Positions 49,401 to 62,716 of a stretch of DNA of 64,000 nucleotides are shown here, one piece after another; positions within the stretch are counted from its first letter, which is position 1, and every line of letters starts with the position of its first letter. The notes beneath the pieces are model-generated. The model saw nothing but the letters and a program-made list of their open reading frames with translations. It was not told where the DNA came from and did not search any database. The DNA lies in contig MPNW01000123.1 in the NCBI GenBank assembly GCA_011800805.1, positions 14,356 to 78,355 on the forward strand. The letters are read 5' to 3'. This DNA is from Hirudo medicinalis (taxonomy: Eukaryota > Annelida > Clitellata > Hirudinida > Hirudinidae). A program made the position numbers and the translations under genes.

Positions 49401-51242
49401 ATCAAAGATCTCTGACTTTACATTCATAAAATTCTGATGTTTTAATGGTAAGAATTTCTTTTGCAGAGCTCGAAGATGTCAATAAGAACAGGACAAAAGC
49501 CATTCCACATTTATCTCCCAACCCCAACTCTAAGGTGTGTTGTTAAGTTTTTTTGAAGGTAATCCACAAGTCAGATGACAGTATGAGTTCAATGAGCATA
49601 CCAGCATTTTTTCATTTTACTACATGTTTTGTGAAATGCTCCAAAGGCTCAACGCATCAACATGAATTATGACTTGGATGAACCAAATGAGGAAGGTCAG
49701 CAGATGTCACCAATTCTGTGTGACAAGGAGACAAACACTGATGCCCAGAAAGCTGCTCTGTGCAATTCCTCAACCCCTTATTTTATGAGGAAGCCCATTG
49801 CCCCAGGTTCAAAGTTCAATAGGGAGATTGCCATCAGAAGGTGGCAGACTTTTTCCCCAACAGCTGTTCCTTCAGAGGAGGAGGATCATAACCACAAGGC
49901 AAAATAATTTAAATGATTTTAATGATTTACGTGTTTGTAATATTTTCGTAATGAATACATAATTATTGTTCTCGTAATGATGGCGTTCATTCTTTTTTAT
50001 TACTGCAGTTGAGCAGAAGTGGCAGTGACAGTTCTGTAAGACGAAAGAACTCCCACTTTGATAGACAGGCCACCCACAGGCAAAGCATTCGACTGAAAAT
50101 AGTGAATTCTGTTTTTATTTACTAAACTTTTGTTTTCGAGTATTTTCTTTGACATGTCTTCACTGTTGCTCCCCTGTTGTTTCATGCTTCTTTCAATTTC
50201 ATTTCCATACGTTTTTTCATGTCATTTGCTGCATTCGAGAGCAAAATCAATATATTTTAGTGAAGGTGATGCCTTCTTCTGTTGTTGATGTTATCAAGTC
50301 ATTAGTTAATATTGTATGAATTGCTTGTTTGTTTATGTTCCTAGTTATCACTTAACAGCCTTTGCTGACCTCAAGAAAGCAAGCAGGGGTGTTGAATTTA
50401 TCGAAGAATCGGACTTCTGTCGACCTGATGCTGGACTATCAGGCGTACAAAACCAAACTGGAAAACTTAACCAAGGAGATCACGGCCCTCCAAACAATCA
50501 AGAATAAACTGAAAGAAGCCAAAGGAAGAGGTTTTTAAGTGCTTCTTTTGATCTTAAAAGCTCCTTGCAATTGTTGTGAAAACATGCGACGTAACAAGTG
50601 AATGAAATTTTAACACCTCTTCATATTAAAACAGGTGAAACTGAGCCTTCATGGTTGCTGGAGAATGAGGAATTGCAGGCACTGCTCCTGGAGACTTCTG
50701 GAACATTCCGTGAAAAGGCATGTGACAGGAAGAAATTGTCGGACGTGACTGATCTGGCAGACAGAAAGATAAGAAAAGTAAAGATGGAGATGTTGAGTCT
50801 TCGTGCAAGAAAGAGCATCATTGAAATTGACAGGATGGTCTTCAAGTTGGTCAAAAAATTTGTTTTTTTAGTTTGGTTCAAAAAAGACTTAAATGAAAAG
50901 TAATGAAAAAAATTATTATGTAAAAATTATTAAAAAGCCCGTCCGGTTTTTTATACCAAAGTCGGAATTGCATTCCATAAATTGACCGTCTCAAACTCAA
51001 CTTGAGCATCAAAAACATACAGGAAGAAAATGGATTTCTTTGCATCTCCTGATGACAATCTGTCCTTCCTCGATCAAGTGGAGTCAGAGATTGATGATAT
51101 TGATGGCAAAGATGGTGAAGAGGACAACAGTCCAGGAAGTGGTGAGTTGAGAGCAGAAGCCAAGAGTGTGCCTCTGAGTATTAAACCGTCCAACCCCAAT
51201 AACAATGACGATGCAGACGACTTTCAAAATATGATATTTTAA
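34432..51242 (+). CDS. WWC1 (KIBRA): KIBRA/WWC family Hippo-pathway scaffold
   Basis: Twenty-four exons, 1495 aa: 34432-34562, 34686-34792, 38862-38959, 40205-40313, 40565-40763, 41217-41349, 41588-41707, 43227-43366, 43893-44045, 44529-44618, 44975-45119, 45297-46717, 46891-46932, 47171-47257, 47472-47703, 48515-48652, 48820-48878, 49158-49246, 49467-49534, 49647-49898, 50009-50101, 50380-50530, 50635-50845 and 51023-51242. In order: two decayed WW units (about 13-40 and 66-100), coiled coils with KIBRA-like DPEELKAEVEMVRQRIKNL and SASQTELSGD, SLHQSMNSISSGSSLGSLGS, a 474-residue low-complexity exon, a C2 domain (about 949-1115, YDYAKQEILVCIERTRNLSA), DKETNTDAQ, and the C-terminal region TEPSWLLENEELQALLLE ending near KKMDFFASP. 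The family scaffolds Merlin and LATS at the cortex. Human KIBRA is about 1113 aa. The exon-20 donor reads GC. The join 50101-50380 is the least certain. ATG 34450 is an alternative start. Confidence 0.9.
34793..38861 (+). other. Long intron 2 of the KIBRA gene
   Basis: About 4.1 kb of AT-rich sequence with no exon, repeat family or RNA gene that I can recognise. It is by far the longest intron of the gene and separates the two halves of the second WW unit. Confidence 0.6.
39780..39990. other. Unidentified GC-richer block with TATA-like site in KIBRA intron 3
   Basis: CCTTATATAAGGAC is followed by CTCATTCGGTTGAGC and a short GAGCTTAGCTC palindrome inside a CCTCA...TGAGG stem, then a purine-rich AAAGAGAGGAGGTGAGG. 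It contrasts with the surrounding AT-rich intron. It could be a solo LTR or another promoter-bearing repeat, but no terminal repeat was found. Confidence 0.25.
42937..43062 (-). mobile_element. tRNA-derived SINE, copy 3 (degraded)
   Basis: The reverse complement aligns with the copy at 13056: CAGGTCAACTCAATGG (A-box region), GGTTACATTCCTG, TGTTGTAATGTG, GTTGCAACCCAGCCT (B-box region) and a 3' part ending TATTTAAATG. The B-box core is mutated. It sits in the KIBRA intron 41708-43226. Confidence 0.65.
45297..46717 (+). other. Large disordered exon of KIBRA with two PPSY motifs
   Basis: This single 1421-bp exon encodes about residues 476-949, rich in Ser, Asn, Gln and Pro. It contains PPSY at residues 586-589 (45627-45638, context SKPPPSYEDHF) and 782-785 (46215-46226, context LQPPSYTSNN), plus an acidic stretch (EETEDGDEGFEGHLEEEDAE). 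PPxY is the ligand type bound by group I WW domains. Confidence 0.85.
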
Positions 51243-53124
51243 ATGTCTTGTGCATCGACAAGCTCATTATTTAGTTATTCTTTCGTGGTAGTGGGTTTAT
51301 GTCGTGCCTGAAATTGCTTTCAGAAATTATTTTTAAATTTCAAAGTGCTCAAATTCTCATTCTTCGTGGACATGACGTGCCAGCAGTTGCGCTCTTAAAT
51401 TTGACTTAATTCCGTGGCTCGTTCGCATGCGAAGAGTGCCTTCGATTTGATGCTTTTTGATGCTTGAAACTTGTGTTTTATGCATCTCTTCTGAATTGCT
51501 TTCTTGAAAGAAACAAGCTTCTTTTTAGAGTCCATGCATTTATTTGCCAACGAGACTTCCATCCATCCGTGTACAATACGATCGACCGTTCAAGCGAGTG
51601 CTGTCGTTTTTATTCTTATCAAAAATCTATTCAAATGACTTTTAAGCATTGGAACCAACAGTGATGTTGATGAATTACTTATTCTGATTTCATTATTTGT
51701 GCAATCTGCTTAACTTATGGTGACAGTAATTATGTTAGAATTACAGAGAGTTGGAGCAAATGTTAATTTGTAAATATTCATTAATGTTATTTAAGTAATT
51801 TGTAAATGACTTGTCTATTGATGATTTGACATTTTGGTTGAGAGACTTGTGATACAATCTTACTTTGCATTAAGCAAACCTTTGTTACTCCTCTTTTGTT
51901 GTTGTCAACACTATGTTGTATCAATATATATTTTAGCCAATTTGTTTTATTTCCTGTTGTTCTTTGCTCTAGAAAACTTGATGCTCCACTTTCAGGTTTA
52001 ATTCGTGTGTGAAGGGTATAAATAGCAAGACCTCCAAACTGAAATATTGATTAGAAACTTACACTTCTATTGGAACACCTCATTTGGGAGTCACAGTTGT
52101 TGTTGCAAAGGGCTTTAACTTTTGTTAGAATGAATTCTCTGTTAATTGTTGTGTTTCAATGAATATTGATTCCCCTAATGACTTGTTTTCATTTTAATAC
52201 TGCTTCTGATTAGGACTTTGTTGACATGGAAATACTATTTTTAGCATTTCCTTTTATTTTGTTTTATTTCAATTTGTTTCCTTAAGGACTGATTCTGATT
52301 ATTACTGTTTGAGTTAGTTACTTTGTGCTTCAAGGCGACCAAGTATTAAGTAAGTATGAGTTGTGGGTACATCACTGCTTGTGTGCATCTCTGAAGGTGG
52401 AGTTTTTCATTTTGGCTGTCTGATGACGTGTATAGATGTGAATTGTGTATTTAGCCTGTCATAAAGTGACTTTGTAACTCATAATGTTAAATTGCATGGT
52501 CTTGAATTTTGAAGGATCTGTTTGCATTTAAAACCAATGACATGGAGCTCAGATGCTTCTAGGTGGTTCTTGTAGACTGGAATGTTGTGGTTGCACAAAG
52601 AGATATCATTAGCACTTTTGATTGACTCTGGTATGTTGTGATTAAATTTATTTCACTTGATTAAATGCATCTCAATGTTTGATCCTTGTTTTCTTGATCC
52701 TTTTCTTTAATAAGGAGACAGAAGTAACAAATGCCACTTTATTAAAGTTATTCTAAATTTTATCAAAAATCCAGCAAGCAAATCCTGAAACTATAAAATT
52801 TACATAAAAAGTTCTTGAATTGATGTACAATGCTCATCAAGGCCAGAATTACTCAAATTGTTAATGTCGCATGCAACAAGCTGGGATCGGCGAATTATGG
52901 TGACTAGAAAGCTTTTGGAGCTGCATTTAAGTCCATGAAATAGCTTTTTGAGGTGAGCTTCAATCCAAAGAACTGTTGTTCCTAGATGACTGCAGTCTGT
53001 TACCTGAAGGATGAGAGATTCAAATGAAGAGTTAACAACCTTCAGTCTTAACTCTCAGTGATAACTTAACCAATTTCAGATGGTGCCTTAAAGTTCCATT
53101 AACAAAATAATGGCCTGCCAACTA
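51243..53124. other. KIBRA 3' flank, no gene seen
   Basis: AT-rich sequence, probably containing the KIBRA 3' UTR. No recognisable coding exon or repeat before the transposon. Confidence 0.5.
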
Positions 53125-54712
53125 TGGTGTGTGTAAAAAGATTACAAACACCTCTTATTTTAGCATAATTCCTAAAGTATTGAACTGATCAAAACCCAAC
53201 TTTGAACTATATAAATATATATATATGTATGTATATATCCATTAGCAAATTTTTACAAGCTTCTTCAAAAGAACCACATTATAATGCTTTGCAAAATTAT
53301 GTAAATGGTATTTTTGCTTAATATTTATAAACATTATGTTTATCATGGATAGAACTAGCTGGAATGTCAGCTGAACAGAAAGCTGAAAATTTCAGTCTTC
53401 AGCACAAAAACTTTCCCTCTTAAAATGGTTGCAATGCAATTGAATAGAAATGTTCATGTTGATTCTACATTTTACAAGATTCAAAATGCAAAAATGGTGG
53501 ATGCATGCATGGAAGACCTCAAAAACTCACACCACAGATTCAAGAAAGACTCTTTCCGAAACCTTCGGGGAAAATGTTTCAGCAGATCAAATTATAGCAA
53601 GCTTGAAATTTGATGCAAGTAGAACATCCACAACCACTTGATTAATAGTGGAATATTTAAATATGAGGAACGTTTGAAGGCCTTGAACATCAAATAAAGA
53701 TACAAAAAAGTGTCAAGGGCCAACGAAATGGTCATCTTCAGATCTGCTTTGAACCAAAATATTTTGATCTGGATGGAAGTATCTGCTACCAAAGCTATTT
53801 CCTCAACTTAAATGGGAAAATGAGTCAAATTTTGGCAAGCATCAAAGAGGAAACTTGCTTGTAGTTCAGGGTTGAATGTTTTAAAAATCACAATGCTTTT
53901 TTAGCCTAAAAGAAAAAATTTTTACGAATTATGCTGAAACATCGGATAGGCCCTTGTCTCCATTTGCTAAGAATAAATTTGGAGATAACCAAATTGAATG
54001 TAATGTATCAATAAAAGATGGGTCTTTTGTATTAAACTCAACTTCAAGAGCAACATAAACTTGATTTTATTTCGACAACTATTTGATGCAGACAATGTGA
54101 CAATTACCAACAGCAGTCCATCCTGGTACTGTACGTCACAACAATAACTTTGCATTTCAGAAAGGTAACCCATCTGTAAACCTCTCCAAGTTGTACAGAA
54201 GAAGTTTTCAGCTATGAAACTCAATGTTATGAGTTTATCACCAATATCCCCAGACCTCAACCTATCAATAATTGAAAATGTTCGGGGAATGATCCCCAAT
54301 GAAATACATGGAGGTTGAAATGCATATTTTTAAAAAAGGAGAGCTGGAAGAGGCCATAATGAAGGCATGGAATGACCTGGAGAATTATTAGTTTGGGCAA
54401 TTGTTAAATTAATGAAATAAATGTCTGTAGATATTTTAAATAATAGGGGTGAGTCATTAAACACTAAAAATGTTGTTTGAATAAAATTAAAATGTAATTA
54501 TTTGATAATCTGACCATACATCGAATTTCTCCAAAGTGTCTATAACCTTTTCCCATGGCCGAAATAGGACATTTTGATGAATTTGCAAGCATCAATTATT
54601 CAATCATAACATCAAAATATACATATTAAATCCAAATTTGGCTTTGATCAGTCCAATATTTTATGAGTTATGCTAAAATAAAGGGGTGTTTGTGACCTTT
54701 TTACATGCACTG
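53125..54712 (+). mobile_element. Degenerate Tc1/mariner-type DNA transposon
   Basis: The element is 1588 bp, flanked on both sides by TA (53123-53124 and 54713-54714), the Tc1/mariner target duplication. The left end (GTGTGTAAAAAGATTACAAA, then TTATTTTAGCATAATTCC and GAACTGATCAAA) matches the reverse complement of the right end (CATGTAAAAAGGTCACAAA, TTATTTTAGCATAACTC, GGACTGATCAAA) for about 85 bp, with weaker similarity further in. Between them the plus strand encodes broken transposase remains: SPISPDLN..IIENVRGMI (the family PDLNPIEN motif, with an insertion) and KKGELEEAIMKAWNDLEN. Stops and frame changes make it inactive. Confidence 0.9.
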
Positions 54713-54718
54713 TATTCC

Positions 54719-55375
54719 CCTAAAGCACTGGATTGGACACAAAGGATTGGTGTGGTGCTAATTGTTTATCGTTAAATGTCAAGAAAACGGTTTATATGAT
54801 ATTCCATGGCTCTAGAAAAAAATTATCCCTCGACGACCTCTCTATTTGTATCGCTGGTTCTCCTGTGTCTNTCACATGTTGCCCACCCTATTCCATCCGT
54901 TATTCTCAAAAACATCATCTGTCCATTCCTATAATGTGCGTTCATCTCAAAAATATAGACCTGTTTTCGCTAAATCCAATATTAAACGTCGCTCAATTCT
55001 TTAGCTGGGACCAAAAATATATACAAAAATTCCAACATTGATTACTGATCAGCCAAACCTATACGCATTTAAACGTCTATATAAACAATTCATAATTGAC
55101 TCACCAATATTTCAATAATTTAATGTGTTCCAATTTAGTTTATCTAAATTTATCTACATCTACTTAAATTCATGTTTCATATTGGTCATCCGTTAGCGGG
55201 AATTCTCCCTTAGGGTGTTCTTGCCATCACTTTAGTCAAGTAGTTGTGAGACATTATGAGAGTGCATTTGTATCTTTTTTTTGTATTGCTTTAATTTATT
55301 GTCTAATGTTCACTCTCTTAAATTTTTTTTGTATGTTTGTTTTTCTTTCTCTGTAATAAATGAAGTGTTGAATTT
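54719..55375 (+). mobile_element. LINE reverse-transcriptase 3' fragment
   Basis: Starts within 6 bp of the Tc1 element's flanking TA. WCGANCLSLNVKKTVYMIFH is the conserved RT-thumb motif of Jockey/CR1-type LINEs. After the N at 54871 and a frame change come SSVHSYNVRSSQKYRPVFAK, an in-frame TAG, LGPKIYTKIPTLITD and FKRLYKQFIIDSPIFQ plus a stop at about 55119. A 3' UTR-like stretch runs to about 55375, ending near TGTAATAAATGAAG. RT sequence between the two motifs is missing. Confidence 0.85.
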
Positions 55376-55553
55376 GAAAAGCACAACTGCAAAAGAGTAC
55401 GAGAGATTGAGCTATAAATTCCTCATGTGCCAATAACATGATATAAGGTGCCAATTAATTCACTGTTGAACAATTTCCCCAATACATCTAATTTTATAAG
55501 TACTTGTTTGGCTAAGTTGGAAATTCACAGATCATAAACTTAGAAAACCAGCA

Positions 55554-58500
55554 TCACCAACCTCTCCTAATGCGACTGAGAGAGGAAAAGAGCCTGAACA
55601 TGAATTCTGCAGGCACTGTCACAGTTCCCTTGGTCTCTTCTAACATGACCTCATTCCTGTTCATGACCTTTGTAGCAATTGTCACAGATTAGGGTTCATT
55701 TAGAGATGATAAAATAAAATACATTTATATTTTTAAACATTCAAGTAAAATTGTCTGGAATGCATATTTCCTTCAGGTAAAGTTTAATCTAAAGATTGAT
55801 TATTCTAAAGGTAGAAAAACAAGGAACCTAGAAATCAAATTTATATACAGATTTTTTTGACAGGTACAAGACTATGAGATAAAAGGTTGCAGAAGAATGC
55901 CTGGATCTAAGTGAATGGTCTCTATGAAGCATGAGGCTTTGGGTGAACTCTTTTCATTGGTTCAAATGTGTTTTCTCTGCAGAGGACAGTATGCAGGTTT
56001 ATTCAAATCTGTGTTCTAAGAAGTGATTTTATCTCAGAAGTGCCTTGAAAAAGAATAAATCTCTTACAAAGTATTAAAAGGAACATTTAGGACTTACTGC
56101 AATAAGTAAAACTTTACCATGAAAGCCTGAGCAATGCATCAGTAAAATGTGAAACCACCTGATAAGCTTCATTTTGATTGAAGGCAGGACATTCAGACAC
56201 TGGCATCCAAATCTTCACATCGTAATCAATTCCACTCGAGGCTAAAACTGCAAAAGATCTCAAAATTCTCATCACCACAGGTGAAGTGATTATATGTAAA
56301 TATAGTCAAAATAAATGGCTTTAAAATATGTCCAAACAAATAGCTTTAAAATATGTCCAAACAAATATCTTAAACTGGCTAAACAAAGAATTGCCTGGAA
56401 GAGAAGGGTGTGGTTGAAGGCAGTTGACCACATGGTTGTCTCCCTCCAAAAACATGACAAGTTCTGTTGTGTCTTTATCCCAGACAAAGATGTGGCCACA
56501 GTCTGAACCACTCATGACATACTTGGAGCCCCAAAATGAGGCTTTTTTAATCTATGAGAGAATCAAAAGATATTTACAATAGTTTATCAGTTTTTTTTTT
56601 GCTAATTTAATTATTAGCAATTTAATATTTACAACCAATTCTTACTGACCAATGTCCTAGAATTTCTGTGTCCTTTATAACATTTTGTCACAGCAGGTCT
56701 GTAAGAGGAGGCATCACACTCTTGAGAATCCTCCTCCTCATCATCATCACTTCTATCAGCAACAACATCACTATCTCTTTTCTCTCCACGCAATTTATCA
56801 TCCTTGCCTCTGAACCGACTGCTGAAGAATGCCTGGATGGTTTTTGCTGCCTTATCCCTGACGCTGACAGAAATGTTTTTCTGATGTTTGATCAAACTAA
56901 TGTTGCATGTAAAAGGAGGAAATCATAAAATTAAACTTGAGTTAAGGATGTATTTGAGCAGACATTACAGAGTTTACATAGACAGACATTACATAGTATT
57001 GTCATTGTCAATTTTTGGGAAATGTAATTATGCAACTATTGCAACAAAATTTACCTGCCAGCAGAAGAAACAGGAGATATGAATATTGCTGGTCTGGATG
57101 GCCCAGCAGTTGATGTCGTGTCACTTTGTTGTTGTTGCTTTTTGGAAACATCTTCAAGAAATGAAACAGACTGAGATATATTTTCAAGTGGGTCACCATC
57201 TCTCTCATCATTTGAAGTCCCCACTCTTCTCATACCACTGAGATCATTACCATCCTCATCATAAATATTTTGATCAGGTGTAACTTCATCGGATCTGCCG
57301 GACTTTTGTCCAAAATCACTTGGGACCCGATAGTTCTTCCTTCTCTGGACAACTTTTATTATTGGTTCTTCTTGGACCAATGCAGAAGTCAAACTTTCAG
57401 AAGTTTCATTTTGTAAATCACAACTTGCCCCTTGCAGCTGTGGCTTTTCAGTGCTTGAGCTTGCAGTTGATGCCATGTCAATGTTTCCAATGACATTTTC
57501 CTCTACTCTATCATTATCATCGTTGTTGCCAGCATCATTGTTGTACTCATCAGATTCATCATCACCATCATCATCATCATCATCATTGTTGTTCTCAATT
57601 TCCATGTCAGCTGCTTCATTGCTTGCACTGGCATCATTGTCATCATTGGAATCATGCACAAGGTTCCGTTCCAACCAACGAGTCATGAGGTTTGACATTC
57701 TTTCCATCACTGAAGCGACTCCTGAAAGCAAAGGAATGAAATCACTAAATACAGATAAAACAAATAAAACATGTCGTGTAATCTCATTTTTGTTGATGTT
57801 ATGACTGCACAGAAATTATGTGAACCCACCCGAACTCTGCTCCCCTGTCGGTTTTTCTTTTTTAGGTCTTGCCTGTGGGCCAGTGTCGGACCAATCACCT
57901 CTGAGGCGAAGTCTCTTAATAGGCAGCTGTTTGGACACCCCCGCGATAAAAGGGTTTCCATGCACTGTTTTGCCTCTAGCTTGAGCTTGTTCAGATGGTG
58001 GAGAAGAAGATGACGAAGATGAGGATTGAGGTGATGATGGCAAAGAAGGTGAAGCTTTGAACTTATCTGAACCAAGAACCAAACTGGGCTCAGAAGGAGC
58101 TGGTTCATTTCTTTTCTATAAAAATTAAATCTCACTAAAATAACAGATGAAAATGAATTTTATCTCACCACAATACCAGAGGTGTCTTGAGCAAGGATTT
58201 AAATCTTCTACCATCCTTCTGCATTGTAAATAATTGCACTCAGCATTAACTTTAGCAAATTTTAAAATAACAGACATAAAAGTAACTGAGGGTCCAACTG
58301 CAACAGTTGTCCAAATAACGAAACAATTAATTGAAGTTTTCAAGAGTGAAATTATTTGATTAGTGAATAAGAATTAATTTATAGTTATACAAACTCCTAC
58401 CTTAAAGTCGAACAAATACAGGTGTTCGGACGAGTAACTGACCAGCAACTCGGTGCCATCACCTCCATAGAGCAGTGAGGTGATTCGATGATGTTGATTG

Positions 58501-59911
58501 TCCAGCTGAGGACATGTGAACTTCAACAGGCAGGATTCTTTCATAGTTCTCCCATTACCTAGATTTAGAGATTGAAATTAATTAAATGATGCATTTTCTA
58601 TAAAATCCTGTTTAATCTTTAAAGACATTTAAACATCAAAAAAGTTTATCATTTAAAAATGTTCTCATGAACCAACTGGCAGGGCTGATGAACCTCCTAT
58701 CAAAAATTCTGACGGTGCTGTCAGAACAACCCGCAGCAAATTCAAACGGCCGAGTCGGATGGAGGGACATGGACATGACAGGTCTGCTGCAGTTCACAAG
58801 AATGTCCTGATGCAAGACATGCACAATAAAATGGAAAATTTTGTAATTAAATAAATAAATAAAACTAATAAATGGGAAACAATAATTAATGTCAACAATA
58901 ACAACTTCAGAGCATTCCTCCTTGTTGCAGCTGCTTTTGATCCTCAAATCAAACCACCTGATTGTTCGGTCTTCTCCGCACGACATGAACACAAAAGGGT
59001 CGTTTGGGATGGTTGCCAACTTCAAATGAATGGTGGAGTTGACATTTAGTTCATCTTAACAATTATTTTGAAATGACCATCTGCTATTAATAATTATAAG
59101 GAGGTCATAATAAAGATTTTTATTTCAGAAATGACCCATAAAAGGACCTCATAAGCAGCTCCAGTGTGACAATTAAACCCAAATGAAATTCCTTTGTCCT
59201 CTCTATCAAAGTATGTGTGGAATATGTGACCAGCAGCTGAGGAAGATACCACCTATTTGCATATTTACATTGGAATTTTATAAGAGTATTTTGATGTAAA
59301 TAGTGTTGTAGTTTATCAAGTAGTGTAGCATCATCTGGTAATGTTAAATTTACCTGTTCATTTTGTGAATGGGGAAGGAACTTTGCACAAAATATGTTGG
59401 TTGGATGTTTTGTTTTGTGTGACAAGACAACCTGCAGAAATAAATGTATTACATGTATTTAAAGCAAATCATGCAACTTGTATTACAAAAGAAATCTTCC
59501 TAGCCTTGCCATTGAAAGGATCAAGCACAACTAAACGAAGATCATCAGAGCCTGAAAGAATGTAGCTTCCAGAATCATCCCACGCAATTGTATTTACCTT
59601 TTTTGCATAAGAAAAAATTGTCCAGTTCATTGGTACTTTTCCAATGATTTTTAAATTACACAAATCTTACACATCCTCTATGTACTCTGTGGCAATCGGT
59701 GAGTTTAAGTCTTTGAACGAAACTCAAATTGTCTGAAATTGAATTACCGCTTTTTGGTTATGCTATAGAACTATTACATGTCCAAACTGCTTGATTAGTA
59801 TCATCTTGGTCAAGCGACCCACCAACTACCTTTAGTTCTTGCGTTGAAGCGAAAAGTAGAGTTTTTCACATAATACAGTTCTTTCAGCTCTGCCAAAAAA
59901 TTGCTTTTCAT
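55554..59911 (-). CDS. DCAF6: DDB1- and CUL4-associated factor 6 (DCAF6/NRIP)
   Basis: Fourteen exons on the minus strand, 799 aa: 59911-59830, 59732-59671, 59597-59487, 59431-59354, 59252-59148, 59019-58906, 58806-58677, 58558-58401, 58115-57830, 57721-57055, 56896-56650, 56551-56395, 56247-56159 and 55667-55554. WD repeats lead ([78 protein letters not shown]). RWFDLR and RIFDRR are the WDxR-type motifs used to bind DDB1. Then come [14 protein letters not shown], a long Asp/Asn-rich disordered exon, an IQ-type helix ([17 protein letters not shown]), [10 protein letters not shown], and the last propeller blades ([38 protein letters not shown]), ending with RNEVMLEET...VTVPAEFM. This order is DCAF6-specific. 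The exon-12 donor is GC. Exon 3 may instead end at 59505 with another GC donor. The C-terminus may extend by splicing past 55554. Confidence 0.94.
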
Positions 59912-60446
59912 GTCTTTCTATAAACAGTCGAGCAGCTGATAAACATTACCACCGATCACAAAATAAAGACATATTGTCTTGATTAAGTAATATTTCCAAT
60001 GATCATGCCTGCTTCGGAAATCTTATATTATTCATAACTATTACCCACTTTAGCAAATGAACCAGTGAAACTGATTTTCCTTGAACATATCCATGGTGTC
60101 AAACCGCACTGTTTATTGATAAAAATAAAATGCAATATAAATTTGAAACATTTTTGCACCGGTAAAAATAACAATCATTGTAGTTTGAATAAAGAAAATC
60201 TAAACATATCGTAATCTTTGTTGTTAAATGCTCAGACCGAGTGGTAGATCTTGTCTGCCGATGGGGGTATTGGGAACAGATGATACGAATGTTTATGCAA
60301 ATGATTTTTTTTGCATATGTTATGTTTTAATTAATCGGTTGCCGAATGAATGGTAATGGTCAGAAACAGAGGTTGCTCTGAATCAATGACAAATGCTTAG
60401 TAATGACAACGACAGTAAGTGACTCAAGTACATATTAAACTAGAAA
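59912..60446. promoter_or_regulatory. Divergent DCAF6/kinase intergenic region
   Basis: 535 bp between two head-to-head start codons, so it probably holds both promoters and 5' UTRs. AT-rich, with no clear TATA box or repeat. Confidence 0.4.

Positions 60447-62716
<2,270 letters not shown>

Noticed and set aside
53425..53613. 62-codon plus frame as a host gene
   Set aside because: It lies inside the Tc1-type element between the matched ends.
59487..59505. GC donor ending DCAF6 exon 3 at 59505
   Set aside because: It gives a better length match to human DCAF6, but an in-frame GT donor (GTAATA) exists at 59486, so the canonical site was used. Undecided without RNA data.
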